In this document: one piece after another, positions 1-8,335 of the stretch | How positions within the stretch are numbered: the stretch's first letter is position 1 | Layout: each line of letters starts with the position of its first letter | Assembly (NCBI GenBank): GCA_964568795.1 | Contig: CAZMRQ010000018.1 | Span: 1 to 26,337, forward strand | Length of the DNA stretch: 26,337 nt | Direction of reading: 5' to 3' | DNA from: CAZMRQ01 sp964568795 | Lineage (GTDB): Bacteria; Pseudomonadota; Gammaproteobacteria; Comchoanobacterales; Comchoanobacteraceae | Notes under the pieces: generated by a model | Seen by the model: the letters and a program-made list of their open reading frames with translations, nothing else | Database searches by the model: none | Told to the model about the DNA's origin: nothing | Program-made: the position numbers and the translations under genes

Positions 1-17
1 ATTCTGTAAAATTGATC

Positions 18-46
18 TTGACTTGTTCATGCTAAAAAACGAAAAT
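18..46 (+). promoter_or_regulatory. Candidate sigma70 promoter of the transporter gene
   Basis: A TTGACT (18-23) lies 17 bp before GAAAAT (41-46), followed 31 bp later by the ATG at 77. The -35 matches 5 of 6 and the -10 only 4 of 6 consensus bases, so this is a moderate candidate. What lies upstream of the window is unknown. Confidence 0.35.
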
Positions 47-76
47 CAACATACCGCGTAAAACCAATGTCAGTCT

Positions 77-2053
77 ATGTATGTGATTCGTCTACTGCAA
101 AAATTCAGTGTGCAAATGTTATTAAGTATACTATGTGCTCTTATCATAGATTTTATTAACCCTCTTCCACAGGTCATCTTAGAGCCAATGGTGGAGCTGG
201 TGATTCGTATCCATCAATTGCCAATTATCCCCTATATCATCATAAGTATATTGATTGGGGTGGGGTCATTAGACCGTGATCAAGCTTTTCAATATGCTAA
301 AAGAATTTTAGTGTATACTGGTGTTATCTGGCTGATTTCACTTTCTGTCTTGTTCTTGACAGGATTAGTCCATACCTCAATTGATCATAGCAAAGCCTTG
401 AGAATGATATATCAAAATATTGATATTGCCCATTTGGTTGGAATGAACTATGTTTCTAATATTTCCTCCTTGTTCGGCGGGATGACGATTCCAGCTATCA
501 TTGTTGTTATTATCTTATTTTCTGTTGCTCTTTTTTATTGTGAGGATAGGAAGAAAATAATTCGTCCGTTAGCTGTGTTCAGTCAGGTTTTTGAGAGAAT
601 TTTTGCTTGGTTTTTGCAGATATTGCCTTTGTCAGTTTTTTTTCTTTTGTCACATGCGCTGTCTGTATTCAATATGGATTTTATTGCTCAAACAGTCATG
701 CATTTGCTTGCTGTTTTGTCTTTTTTTTGTTTTATAACATTTCTTATTTTTCCATCAATTCTAAAGATAATGCGTGGTGTAGCCTATCCCTGTTTGATTA
801 AAAATATATTGCCGTGCCTGTGGCTGACATTTCTGGCCGGAGACTGTGTTGTTGCCTTGCCTTTAATGATTCTGTCTTTAAAGAAATTACTTCGCGATCA
901 ATGTGAGATTTTTGATACACGGATGGTGGGAGTGGTAGTTCCTATCTGCTTTGCATTGCCCTTGGCTGGGTCAATAGGCAATTTAATGTTCCTCTATTTT
1001 GCTGCAAGCATATACGGTGTTGATTTGGGTCTATTAGAGCATTTGAAGATTGTTATTCTTGGAGCAATCACTATGTTTGCTGAGCCGCTTATCAGTGTTC
1101 CGCTGATGTTGGAGTCTTTAAAAATGCCGCATGATTCTGTGCCTCTCTTTATGTTGCTTTCATCCATTACAGACCTGTTTTTTGATGCGTGTGAAACCTT
1201 CTCCATTATTTTGTTATCTTATATGGTAGTCACTAAACCGCGTCCGTGGTTGAATTTCTCGCGCGTTATTAAGCTAATTTTTTCATTTGCAATTATTGCT
1301 ATGGGATGGCTCTTTTTTGTTTCACAAATTGACTCTGAGTCTTTTTTACTATCAAGCAATATGAACCAGAATATTTCATTGTCCCCTAATGAAAAGGTAA
1401 TGAAAAAAGAGACTAAGGGAGTTAATGTCTTTGAAGAGCTTATGCAAAACAAAGTGATCCGCGTAGGGGTTTGTCATTCTGATTCATTTTTCTGCCGTAT
1501 TGATAATGGCAAAGTAGAAGGCTTTGAAATCGATTTGATAAGAGAGTTAGCAGGGGACCTTGGTGTAAGGGCTGAATTTATTCGAGTGACTGATGGTGCT
1601 GACTCTATCAATAAATTTGAGGTTGATCTGCTTGCTTGTCAAGGGATCGCCCGCTTAACTCAGCTTAAAAACATGGCCTATTTGCAGCCTATTGTCGAAG
1701 GGACTCTGGTAGTGCTGATGAAAAAATTATTTGATGGGTCTACTGCTGCCTCTGCATTGGCTCATTTTACTTATAGTGATGAGGCCAACACTTATACAAA
1801 CATTCACAAATGGGATAGCAGCAGTAGCACATCAATCATTGTTCCAGATGTCATTGCTAAATCGTACAAAAGCAAATATTTACTAAGTGCTCCTGAAAAA
1901 AGAAAAAGTTACATTATTGCATGGTCAACACATCCAAGGGCTGTTGTTTGGAGTAATTTTGTCAATCAGTGGATCACTGTTATGAAAGTAAATCCAAAAT
2001 GGCGAATGATCTATGATAAATGGTTTGTTGGTCCTGCTCAAAATAAAGATTAA
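77..2053 (+). CDS. SDF-fold symporter fused to a family 3 solute-binding domain
   Basis: A 658-residue inner-membrane transporter in two parts. Residues about 1-390 are a multi-pass domain resembling the dicarboxylate/glutamate:cation symporter (SDF) family: the stretch LAGDCVVALPLMILSLKK aligns with the serine-rich HP1 hairpin, and GSIGN and DLFFDACETF sit where the family has its NMDGT and C-terminal substrate-binding motifs, but these key residues are not conserved. Residues about 455-655 resemble an amino-acid-type periplasmic binding protein (VIRVGVCHSD, GFEIDLIRELA, closing with KWFVGP). Between them, residues about 396-418 form an extra hydrophobic helix. SDF proteins normally have a cytoplasmic C-terminus, so this helix would carry the binding domain to the periplasm. 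Substrate is unknown; amino or dicarboxylic acid is an inference. The ATG at 77 has no clear Shine-Dalgarno sequence. It appears to stand alone upstream of the alanine-rich gene. Confidence 0.75.
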   Translation: MYVIRLLQKFSVQMLLSILCALIIDFINPLPQVILEPMVELVIRIHQLPIIPYIIISILIGVGSLDRDQAFQYAKRILVYTGVIWLISLSVLFLTGLVHTSIDHSKALRMIYQNIDIAHLVGMNYVSNISSLFGGMTIPAIIVVIILFSVALFYCEDRKKIIRPLAVFSQVFERIFAWFLQILPLSVFFLLSHALSVFNMDFIAQTVMHLLAVLSFFCFITFLIFPSILKIMRGVAYPCLIKNILPCLWLTFLAGDCVVALPLMILSLKKLLRDQCEIFDTRMVGVVVPICFALPLAGSIGNLMFLYFAASIYGVDLGLLEHLKIVILGAITMFAEPLISVPLMLESLKMPHDSVPLFMLLSSITDLFFDACETFSIILLSYMVVTKPRPWLNFSRVIKLIFSFAIIAMGWLFFVSQIDSESFLLSSNMNQNISLSPNEKVMKKETKGVNVFEELMQNKVIRVGVCHSDSFFCRIDNGKVEGFEIDLIRELAGDLGVRAEFIRVTDGADSINKFEVDLLACQGIARLTQLKNMAYLQPIVEGTLVVLMKKLFDGSTAASALAHFTYSDEANTYTNIHKWDSSSSTSIIVPDVIAKSYKSKYLLSAPEKRKSYIIAWSTHPRAVVWSNFVNQWITVMKVNPKWRMIYDKWFVGPAQNKD

Positions 2054-2116
2054 GCCTATATTAGTTATATCTTAGAAAATAATTAATGATTCTGAGTATG
2101 CACTATGTTATGGACA

Positions 2117-2138
2117 TTGACTAAAAGTAAAATTAGTC
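2117..2138 (+). promoter_or_regulatory. TTGACT box with overlapping inverted repeat upstream of the alanine-rich gene
   Basis: GACTAA (2119-2124) and TTAGTC (2133-2138) form a 6-bp inverted repeat with an 8-nt spacer. It overlaps a -35-like TTGACT (2117-2122), but no good -10 follows at 16-18 bp. It could be an operator or chance in AT-rich DNA. Confidence 0.2.
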
Positions 2139-2170
2139 TAACTCTAAGATTAATAAAGGAAGCAATAAAT

Positions 2171-3484
2171 ATGATTATCACTAGCACACTCTCTAATACG
2201 TATTCTCGAGCTGCCGTAGCAGCTTCAGGTTATGCAGCCACTGCTGCAGGTTATGCAGGAACTGCAGGTTCTGCACTCTATAATGGTGCGTATAAAGTAT
2301 GCACTTATGCACTCCCAGTTTGTAATTTTGCATCATGTGCTTATATAGGTCTCAACATGACCCTATCAGCAATGGAAAAGATTTCCGGTTATGCTGTGAA
2401 AGCTGTATTGCCAGTACTCAAGATCCCAGCGGGTGCTTCAGTAAAAGCTGTTGCTAAACTAACTGCAGCACATGAGATTGCAGTGGAAGCTGCTTATAAA
2501 AAAGCTGAAGAAGCGACACAAAGTGCTTTTGCTAGCAGAATGGCTCAGCATATTCCCTATGATATTAAAGCCCCAGTTCTTAATGCTGCTAAAAAGCTAT
2601 ATGGCAATGCAGCGTCTATAATTGGCAATATTTCTAATTTATATTTAGCGCACACACTATTAGCTCAGGTATCAATGGGCGTTGTGCTTGGTGGTGTCTT
2701 ACTCTACGGCGTAAGTTTACATAATAATGGTCAACTTGGTCAAAAAGCAGTTAGCTTAGCCAATAAAACCAAGAGCGTAGCTTCGACTGCTGGTAAGTTT
2801 ATTGGTTTGAATGCTGTCATATCAGCTGGTACTTATTTTGTAACGACTTATGCTTCACAGGCTTACGTGAAGTTACTCACTGTTACAAATTTTGATAAGC
2901 ATTATAATCTTTTGAAAGTTGCACTTTCATCCAATACATATGTGAATGCTGCTATGCCCTATGTCAAAGCAGTTGGTGATTTTGCAGCTCATTACTTTCA
3001 AGTTGCAAAAAATGCGGCTGCGGTCCCCTTTGCTGCTGCTGCGCCTTATGTCAAAGCAGTGAGTAATTTCATAGCTCATTACGCGCTTGCTGCGAAAAGC
3101 AATGTTTTTGCGGCAGTTAATGCTGTAAAAACTGCATTCACCTCAGTATATACATCGGTCATAAGTCATCGCCTTATGCAGACACTTTTTGCTGGATTGA
3201 AAGCTACTTTGGCATTTGTATCAACAAGCAAAGCCATCCGCTACACAGGTGTTGGAGGTGCTGCATTGACCGCTGCTTACTTTGCAGATAAGCATCTCAA
3301 TAAGAGTAAAATATTTGGATATGCTCAGCCTAGAGCATCTTCTGCATATCAGGCTGTTTGCACTAAAACAGGAAACGCATATAATGCTGTGACATCGGCA
3401 GTGAAAGAGGCATGGAAAGCGGCTGGCAGTGATGATGCTGGTCCTGATAGTAGTTCTGATGGTAATGCTGTTAGACCTGCATGA
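2171..3484 (+). CDS. Unrecognised alanine-rich repeat protein
   Basis: I do not recognise this 437-residue protein. The start at 2171 is preferred over the in-frame ATG at 2105 because AAAGGAAG (2155-2162) lies 8 nt before it and the extra 22 residues look non-coding. It is very rich in Ala, with many Tyr, Val and Lys residues and amphipathic-looking helices, some repeating with a motif like PYVKAV..F.AHY. One duplicated 40-nt block (2956-2995 and 3043-3082) repeats at 87 nt, or 29 residues. A hydrophobic stretch around VSMGVVLGGVLLYGVSL could be one membrane helix. There is no typical N-terminal signal peptide. The C-terminus is Asp/Ser-rich and polar. It is monocistronic, with the strong terminator at 3509-3540 behind it. 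Membrane- or surface-associated structural role, or secreted effector, are possibilities without direct support. Confidence 0.7.
   Translation: MIITSTLSNTYSRAAVAASGYAATAAGYAGTAGSALYNGAYKVCTYALPVCNFASCAYIGLNMTLSAMEKISGYAVKAVLPVLKIPAGASVKAVAKLTAAHEIAVEAAYKKAEEATQSAFASRMAQHIPYDIKAPVLNAAKKLYGNAASIIGNISNLYLAHTLLAQVSMGVVLGGVLLYGVSLHNNGQLGQKAVSLANKTKSVASTAGKFIGLNAVISAGTYFVTTYASQAYVKLLTVTNFDKHYNLLKVALSSNTYVNAAMPYVKAVGDFAAHYFQVAKNAAAVPFAAAAPYVKAVSNFIAHYALAAKSNVFAAVNAVKTAFTSVYTSVISHRLMQTLFAGLKATLAFVSTSKAIRYTGVGGAALTAAYFADKHLNKSKIFGYAQPRASSAYQAVCTKTGNAYNAVTSAVKEAWKAAGSDDAGPDSSSDGNAVRPA
2956..3082 (+). repeat. Two diverged copies of a 40-bp coding repeat, period 87 bp
   Basis: Copy 1 is 2956-2995 and copy 2 is 3043-3082, both reading close to ...TATGTCAAAGCAGT... 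at the start and AGCTCATTAC at the end. They encode PYVKAVGDFAAHY and PYVKAVSNFIAHY, so this is an internal duplication of about 29 residues in the alanine-rich protein. Confidence 0.75.
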
Positions 3485-3508
3485 GTCTGAGTTAACCACC
3501 ACTCTAAG

Positions 3509-3540
3509 AAAGGCCTGGAAATATTCAGGCCTTTTTTTTT
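3509..3540 (+). terminator. Rho-independent terminator after the alanine-rich gene
   Basis: AAAGGCCTG (3509-3517) pairs perfectly with CAGGCCTTT (3526-3534) across an 8-nt loop, and the T run continues to 3540. A 9-bp stem directly joined to a T tract is a strong terminator. It isolates the upstream gene from pyrG. Confidence 0.9.
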
Positions 3541-3599
3541 CTGAGAAAAAATGGCATCATTGCATCTATTTTGTTAAAGTCATAGAAAATGAGGTATTC

Positions 3600-5240
3600 A
3601 TGGCTAAGCTAATTTTCATCACTGGCGGTGTTGTATCAGCCCTAGGCAAAGGGATTGCCTGTTCTTCGCTTGCTGCTTTGCTCGAGTCAATGGGGCAAAA
3701 AGTCACTTTGATGAAGTTTGATCCTTATATCAATATCGATCCAGGCACTATGTCGCCATTTCAGCATGGTGAAGTCTATGTGACTGACGATGGTTCAGAA
3801 ACAGATCTCGATTTGGGTCATTATGAACGCTATGTCTCCTCAACAATGTCTCGGTTAAACAATTACACAACCGGTCAGATTTATCACGAGGTGATGCGTA
3901 AAGAAAGACGAGGGGAGTATCAAGGTGCAACTGTTCAAGTTATCCCTCATGTGACTAATCAAATCAAGGAGAACATTGCGAAGCTCGATAAAACTTATGA
4001 TGTTATTCTGATCGAGATAGGTGGCACTGTTGGAGATATAGAGTCATTGCCTTATCTGGAAGCGATCAGGCAATGCCGTACTGAAAGAGGGCGCGATAAT
4101 ACTCTGTTTATTCATCTGACCTTATTGCCATATGTGGCAAGTGCAGGAGAAGTTAAAACCAAGCCAACGCAGCATTCTGTTAAAGAGTTAAGGTCGATCG
4201 GTATTCAAGCTGATATTCTTATGTGTCGTTGTTTGCAACGCCTATCCGATTCTCAAAGAAAGAAAATAGCTTTGTTTACAAATGTTGAAGAGTCATCTGT
4301 TTTTAGCCTTGAGGACGTTGATTGTATTTATGAAGTTATTGAAAATATGTACGAACAAGGTGTTATAGATCAGGTAGCCAGATTGCTTCGTTTGTCTTTG
4401 ACTGATCGGTGTATCAATGAATGGAAGAACATCATACAAGCCCATCATAAGGCAAAAAGATCTGTGGTCATTTATTTTGTAGGCAAGTATGTCGAGCTTA
4501 AGGATTCATATAAATCGCTTAATGAATCGCTTTACCATGCTGGATTACAATCAGCTGTTAAGGTGGATGTGACATACATCAATGCTGAAGATGTCGGGGC
4601 TGATTTTGATTGGTCTGAGGCTGATGCGATCATTGTGCCAGGAGGTTTTGGTGAACGCGGTGTCGAAGGGATGATACAGGCTGTGAAAGCTGCTCGGACA
4701 GGCGGCATTCCTTACTTAGGCATTTGCTTAGGCATGCAGGTGGCTGTTGTTGAATTTGCACGCCATGTTTTAGGCTGGCAGGATGCCCATAGCACTGAAT
4801 TTAATCCGGGTACAACGCACCCAGTGATTGGTCTTGTCAGTGAGTGGGCAAAGGATGAAGGCTTAAAAGTATTTGATAAAAAAGATTTAGGGGGTACTTT
4901 GCGCTTAGGTGGTCAAAATATAACCCTTGCAAAAGAATCATTGCTGGCTGAGATTTATGAAAGCACACAAATCAGAGAAAGACACCGACACCGCTATGAA
5001 ATGAATAATCACTTCATTGCTGACTTTGCCAAAAAAGGACTTTTTGTCACAGCTACATCTCTCAATAATAACTTAGTAGAAGCAATTGAGATACCGAATC
5101 ACTCTTGGTTTGTTGCATGCCAGTATCATCCGGAATTTACATCGAAACCATTAGGTAGTCACTTATTGTTTGATAAGTTTATTGAAGCAGCTATCAAGTT
5201 TAGTCAACTAAAAAACCATTTAAAGGAGAATCAGAAATGA
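3600..5240 (+). CDS. pyrG: CTP synthase
   Basis: Makes CTP from UTP, ATP and glutamine in the cytoplasm. The 546-residue length matches the family (E. coli about 545). The N-terminal amidoligase domain begins MAKLIFITGGVVSALGKG and carries KFDPYINIDPGTMSPFQHGE. The C-terminal class I glutamine amidotransferase domain has the nucleophile C376 in GICLGMQ and the H510/E512 pair in YHPEF. The open frame reaches upstream to 3429, but those 57 codons run through the terminator and are not protein. The start ATG at 3600 is preceded by GAGG. The stop TGA overlaps the kdsA start as ATGA, so the two are translationally coupled. Confidence 0.98.
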   Translation: MAKLIFITGGVVSALGKGIACSSLAALLESMGQKVTLMKFDPYINIDPGTMSPFQHGEVYVTDDGSETDLDLGHYERYVSSTMSRLNNYTTGQIYHEVMRKERRGEYQGATVQVIPHVTNQIKENIAKLDKTYDVILIEIGGTVGDIESLPYLEAIRQCRTERGRDNTLFIHLTLLPYVASAGEVKTKPTQHSVKELRSIGIQADILMCRCLQRLSDSQRKKIALFTNVEESSVFSLEDVDCIYEVIENMYEQGVIDQVARLLRLSLTDRCINEWKNIIQAHHKAKRSVVIYFVGKYVELKDSYKSLNESLYHAGLQSAVKVDVTYINAEDVGADFDWSEADAIIVPGGFGERGVEGMIQAVKAARTGGIPYLGICLGMQVAVVEFARHVLGWQDAHSTEFNPGTTHPVIGLVSEWAKDEGLKVFDKKDLGGTLRLGGQNITLAKESLLAEIYESTQIRERHRHRYEMNNHFIADFAKKGLFVTATSLNNNLVEAIEIPNHSWFVACQYHPEFTSKPLGSHLLFDKFIEAAIKFSQLKNHLKENQK

Positions 5241-6034
5241 CAATTCCATTTCAATTACTATTGGGTCCATGTGTGATGGAGAGCTATGATCATTTAATGC
5301 TTTGTGCTGAGCGCATCAAGAAAGACACTGAAGGTTTGAATGCACAAGTGACATTCAAGGCTTCATTTGATAAAGCAAATAGGACACATGTGGATGGATT
5401 TCGTGGGCCAGGAGTTGAGGAAGGTTGCCGTTGGTTGGAAAGTGTTAAAAAAGCCTTTCAAATGCCAGTGACAACGGATGTGCATGATCAATCACAAGTA
5501 GCATCAGTTGGCCAAGTTGCTGATATAATTCAAGTCCCTGCATTCTTATGTCGGCAAACTGATCTGCTCGTAGCTTGTGGAAAAACAAAGGCTATTGTTA
5601 ATATCAAAAAAGGACAGTTTGTTGCCCCAGAAGATATGTCTTATGCTGTCAACAAGGTCAAATCAACAGGCAAAAAGGAAGTGTGGTTGACTGAGAGAGG
5701 ATCTTGTTTTGGTTATCGGAATTTAGTAGTCGATTTCCGTTCATTTCAATGGATGAGAGAGTTTGGCCCGGTCATTTTTGATGCAACACACTCTTTGCAA
5801 CTTCCACAGGCCGGTGGTGGTGTCTCAGGTGGTTTAAGATCTTTTATCCCTGGACTTGCTCGTTCAGCTGTCGCCGCAGGTGTGAATGGTCTATTTTTTG
5901 AGACACATCCTGATCCGGCTAATGCTAAGAGTGATGCCGCTACTGTTTGGCCTATGTCACGTTTGCGTGAATTGGTTAGTCAATGCATTGATCTGCATGA
6001 ATTCATGCAGCAACAAGATTTTGTGGAACTATAA
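5237..6034 (+). CDS. kdsA: KDO-8-phosphate synthase, metal-dependent type
   Basis: Condenses phosphoenolpyruvate with arabinose 5-phosphate to give KDO-8-phosphate, the precursor of the LPS inner-core sugar. The 265-residue protein has FKASFDKANRT, the RGPG loop, TDVHD and PAFLCRQTDLL. C12 (in GPCVMES), H185, E222 and D233 match the four ligands of the metal-dependent class known from Aquifex; the E. coli type has Asn at the Cys position, so this should be a metalloenzyme. AAGGAG at 5223-5228 lies 8 nt before the ATG, which overlaps the pyrG stop by 4 nt. eno follows after 2 nt, so kdsA is central to a co-translated cluster. Confidence 0.97.
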   Translation: MTIPFQLLLGPCVMESYDHLMLCAERIKKDTEGLNAQVTFKASFDKANRTHVDGFRGPGVEEGCRWLESVKKAFQMPVTTDVHDQSQVASVGQVADIIQVPAFLCRQTDLLVACGKTKAIVNIKKGQFVAPEDMSYAVNKVKSTGKKEVWLTERGSCFGYRNLVVDFRSFQWMREFGPVIFDATHSLQLPQAGGGVSGGLRSFIPGLARSAVAAGVNGLFFETHPDPANAKSDAATVWPMSRLRELVSQCIDLHEFMQQQDFVEL

Positions 6035-6036
6035 GA

Positions 6037-7290
6037 ATGAATATACAGCATATAGATGCATGGGCTGTGTATGACTCGCGTGGCCGTCCTACTATTGCGT
6101 GTGCTATTAAACTATCAGATGGCTCTATAGGCATCGCTATGGTCCCCTCAGGTGCTTCTACAGGTCAAAAGGAAGCCTATGAGGCCAGAGATTCAGGTCA
6201 AAGACTTGGGGGCTATGCCATTGATATGTCTATTAAGAAGATCACTGATGTATTAGCCCCTCAATTACTTCATCGCTCATTTGATAGTCAGTCTGAATTT
6301 GATAATACGTTAATCAAATTGGATGGTCATGAGCTAAAGAGAAATCATGGTGCAAATGTTTCTTTAGCTTTATCCGTCGCGTTTGCTAAGTCTCAGGCAA
6401 ATAGAAATCATAGCCGTCTTTTTGAATACTTATCAAATTGCCCATGTTCTTGTCCTATTCCATGGTTCAACTTCATCAATGGCGGAGCGCATGTGTCTGG
6501 TGGGATGAGTATTCAGGAATTTATGATTGTGCCACATGGATTCAATGATTTTTCACATGCAATGGAAGCTGCAGCAGAGATCTATATGAAGCTGAAGAAA
6601 ATGCTTATCAGCAAGGGGCATCAGACACTGGTTGGCGATGAGGGAGGTTATGCGCCTGCTTTGAAAAAGTCTGAAGAGGCACTTGATTTGCTTTGTGAAG
6701 CTGTTGTTCAATCTGGATTTCAGCTAGGAAAAGATATTTCTTTAGCGCTTGATGTGGCTGCTTCGGAATTTTATAAAAAACAATCTTATCATGTCGATGA
6801 AGTGAAACACAGTCCCGATCAGTGGGTCGAGCATGTCGCCTGTTGGGTAAAAAACTACCCCATCTTATCTATTGAAGATGTTGCTGATGAGTATGACTGG
6901 GAGACTTGGCAGTTAATGATGAACGAATTTGGCGATAAAGTTTGGCTGATTGGCGATGATTTATTTGCAACACAAACAAAATACATTCAAGAAGGCGTCC
7001 AAAAAAATGCAGCCAATGGTGTGCTAATCAAACCGAATCAAGTTGGCACACTCACAGAGACTGCCAATGCAGTGGTATACGCAAAAGAGAATGGGCTTTT
7101 AACAATGATATCACATCGCTCGGGTGATACTGAAGACACGTTTATAAGCGATTGTGCGGTTGCTTGGGGCATTGATGGCATTAAGTCAGGTGCTTGTGCT
7201 CGTTCTGAAAGAACGGCCAAGTACAATCGTCTTTTGAGTTTGTCTCATCTTTATGATTTAGAGATTGTCACTCTAAAGAAAAGAGGGTGA
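6037..7290 (+). CDS. eno: Enolase
   Basis: Glycolytic 2-phosphoglycerate dehydratase that yields phosphoenolpyruvate, which is also the co-substrate of the neighbouring KdsA. At 417 residues it is slightly short (usual about 430). Active-site residues are all visible: H152 in INGGAH, E161 and E202 (GDEGG), metal ligands D239 (LALDVAASEF), E280 (SIED) and D307 (GDD), K332 in IKPNQ, H360-R361-S362 and K383 (GIKSG). Several normally invariant surroundings differ: STGQKEAYEARD instead of STGEYEALELRD, VSGGMSIQEF instead of NNVDIQEF, and GACARSERTAKYN instead of GSLSRSERIAKYN. It therefore looks functional but divergent. It starts 2 nt after the kdsA stop. Confidence 0.97.
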   Translation: MNIQHIDAWAVYDSRGRPTIACAIKLSDGSIGIAMVPSGASTGQKEAYEARDSGQRLGGYAIDMSIKKITDVLAPQLLHRSFDSQSEFDNTLIKLDGHELKRNHGANVSLALSVAFAKSQANRNHSRLFEYLSNCPCSCPIPWFNFINGGAHVSGGMSIQEFMIVPHGFNDFSHAMEAAAEIYMKLKKMLISKGHQTLVGDEGGYAPALKKSEEALDLLCEAVVQSGFQLGKDISLALDVAASEFYKKQSYHVDEVKHSPDQWVEHVACWVKNYPILSIEDVADEYDWETWQLMMNEFGDKVWLIGDDLFATQTKYIQEGVQKNAANGVLIKPNQVGTLTETANAVVYAKENGLLTMISHRSGDTEDTFISDCAVAWGIDGIKSGACARSERTAKYNRLLSLSHLYDLEIVTLKKRG

Positions 7291-7317
7291 GTCTAAAAAT
7301 GGACTTGCTTTTTAGAC
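7291..7317. promoter_or_regulatory. 9-bp stem-loop between eno and ftsB
   Basis: GTCTAAAAA (7291-7299) and TTTTTAGAC (7309-7317) are perfect inverted copies around a 9-nt loop, starting at the base after the eno stop. The stem is AT-rich and has no T tract after it, so it is more likely an mRNA-stability or processing element than a full terminator. Confidence 0.45.
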
Positions 7318-7347
7318 GGATTTCCTGCACAATCTAATTAAAGGGAC

Positions 7348-7632
7348 TTGAGCTTTGTTGTGGTACGGTTTAATCAGATAAGAAATGCTATATTATTTAT
7401 ATTGCTGTTGGTTGTCCAATATCAGATACTGGGGGGGACCCAAGGCATTCAAATGCGTGACCAACTTCAAGATGAATTATTGAGTTTGCAAAGCCAACAA
7501 AAAGCGCTTATTGCTGCAAACAAGCGTTTGGGCCATATTCAACAAAACACCCATTCAGAGGAGTTAAAGCAAGAACTTCTGAGAAGTGTGTATCATATGG
7601 TCGCTCCAGATGAAAGATTTGAGAAAATATGA
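7348..7632 (+). CDS. ftsB: Cell division protein FtsB
   Basis: Small bitopic divisome protein that forms the FtsQLB complex with FtsL and FtsQ. The 94-residue product has one membrane helix (about 11-31), a periplasmic coiled coil (about 35-75) and the family's C-terminal pattern, here SVYHMVAPDERF where E. coli has a RNELSM..PGETF-like segment. Its place after eno matches the classic eno-ftsB order. The start is uncertain: the TTG at 7348 lies very close to AAAGGGA (7340-7346), while a GTG at 7360 in the same frame gives a more usual distance from GAG. No in-frame ATG precedes the membrane helix. The stop overlaps the next ATG by 4 nt. Confidence 0.85.
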   Translation: MSFVVVRFNQIRNAILFILLLVVQYQILGGTQGIQMRDQLQDELLSLQSQQKALIAANKRLGHIQQNTHSEELKQELLRSVYHMVAPDERFEKI

Positions 7633-8174
7633 GGTGGTTCTCTGATCACCGACGTTATGGCCTATCTGTTCAGATCTACCATTTTTTTATCGCTTTCTTA
7701 TTTATACCGCAACTTGTTTTTGGCTTTTTACTTCAGTTTATATCAAAGCCCTATGCAAAAACGGCATACATGACACATAAAGGGATTGGTGTGATTTTAT
7801 TTTGGTTGATCCTAATGCGTCTCATTAACCGTCTTATTCAGCCTGTTATGCCGCCTATAAAGGGTATTGGTTTTTCATCTGTTCTTGCTAGATACACCAT
7901 CATTGGATTGTTGTGTGTGCTGTTTTGTTTGCCACTGTCTGGGTGGGTCATGTCAAGTGCTGCAGACTTGCTTCCATGGTTGCCAGGACTTGGCTTTGTA
8001 GCATTGCCTATCCCTCAAAGTAAGGTGATAGCGTCCTTGTTTCATGCCGCTCATCTGTTTTTAGCCTATGCGGCTGTTCTACTTCTTGGCATTCATATTT
8101 TTGTGGTTGTTTATAATATGCAAAAAGGGATTCATGTTTATAGACAGATATATGAATTTATTTTGAGAAAATAG
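7629..8174 (+). CDS. Cytochrome b561 (CybB-like), di-heme membrane protein
   Basis: A 181-residue protein with four predicted membrane helices of the bacterial cytochrome b561 family, which passes electrons within the inner membrane, probably quinol-linked. Candidate axial histidines of the two b hemes are H18 (IYHFF), H50 (THKGIG), H142 (in FHAAH) and H156 (GIH), one on each helix as in the family. Start ATG overlaps the ftsB stop as ATGA, so it is read from the same message. No good terminator follows; an inverted repeat lies at 8182-8212. Confidence 0.88.
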   Translation: MRWFSDHRRYGLSVQIYHFFIAFLFIPQLVFGFLLQFISKPYAKTAYMTHKGIGVILFWLILMRLINRLIQPVMPPIKGIGFSSVLARYTIIGLLCVLFCLPLSGWVMSSAADLLPWLPGLGFVALPIPQSKVIASLFHAAHLFLAYAAVLLLGIHIFVVVYNMQKGIHVYRQIYEFILRK

Positions 8175-8181
8175 AAATTCA

Positions 8182-8212
8182 GAGGCCTTCTGCCCATTTG
8201 ATATAAGGCCTC
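8182..8212. terminator. Inverted repeat between converging cybB-like gene and cyclophilin, weak terminator candidate
   Basis: GAGGCCTT (8182-8189) and AAGGCCTC (8205-8212) form a perfect 8-bp GC-rich stem with a 15-nt loop, 8 nt after the cytochrome stop. No clear T run follows on either strand (CTATGCTTTTCC on +), so termination is possible but not proven. The remaining gap up to 8335 shows only short AT-rich dyads. Confidence 0.4.
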
Positions 8213-8335
8213 CTATGCTTTTCCGGTTCCAACTATTTCAACACACACGGCGCAATTCATCAATGAATTAGAATTTACTCCTGGGAATACTCACTTTTTC
8301 ACTCATAAAAAGCTCAAAGCCATTCGCGGATAGTT

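Noticed and set aside
2105..2170. Earlier ATG for the alanine-rich gene
   Set aside because: No ribosome binding site, and the composition of these 22 codons differs; the ATG at 2171 has AAAGGAAG at the right distance.
3429..3599. Upstream extension of the pyrG frame by 57 codons
   Set aside because: It runs through the terminator stem and T run at 3509-3540, and the CTP synthase family starts at the ATG at 3600.
7431..7437. G7 run early in ftsB as a phase-variation tract
   Set aside because: ftsB is essential in the organisms where it has been studied, so on-off switching is implausible; the codons encode an ordinary GG.
8294..8312. CTTTTT/AAAAAG dyad as a terminator of the cyclophilin gene
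   Set aside because: A 6-bp almost pure AT stem would be too unstable to terminate.
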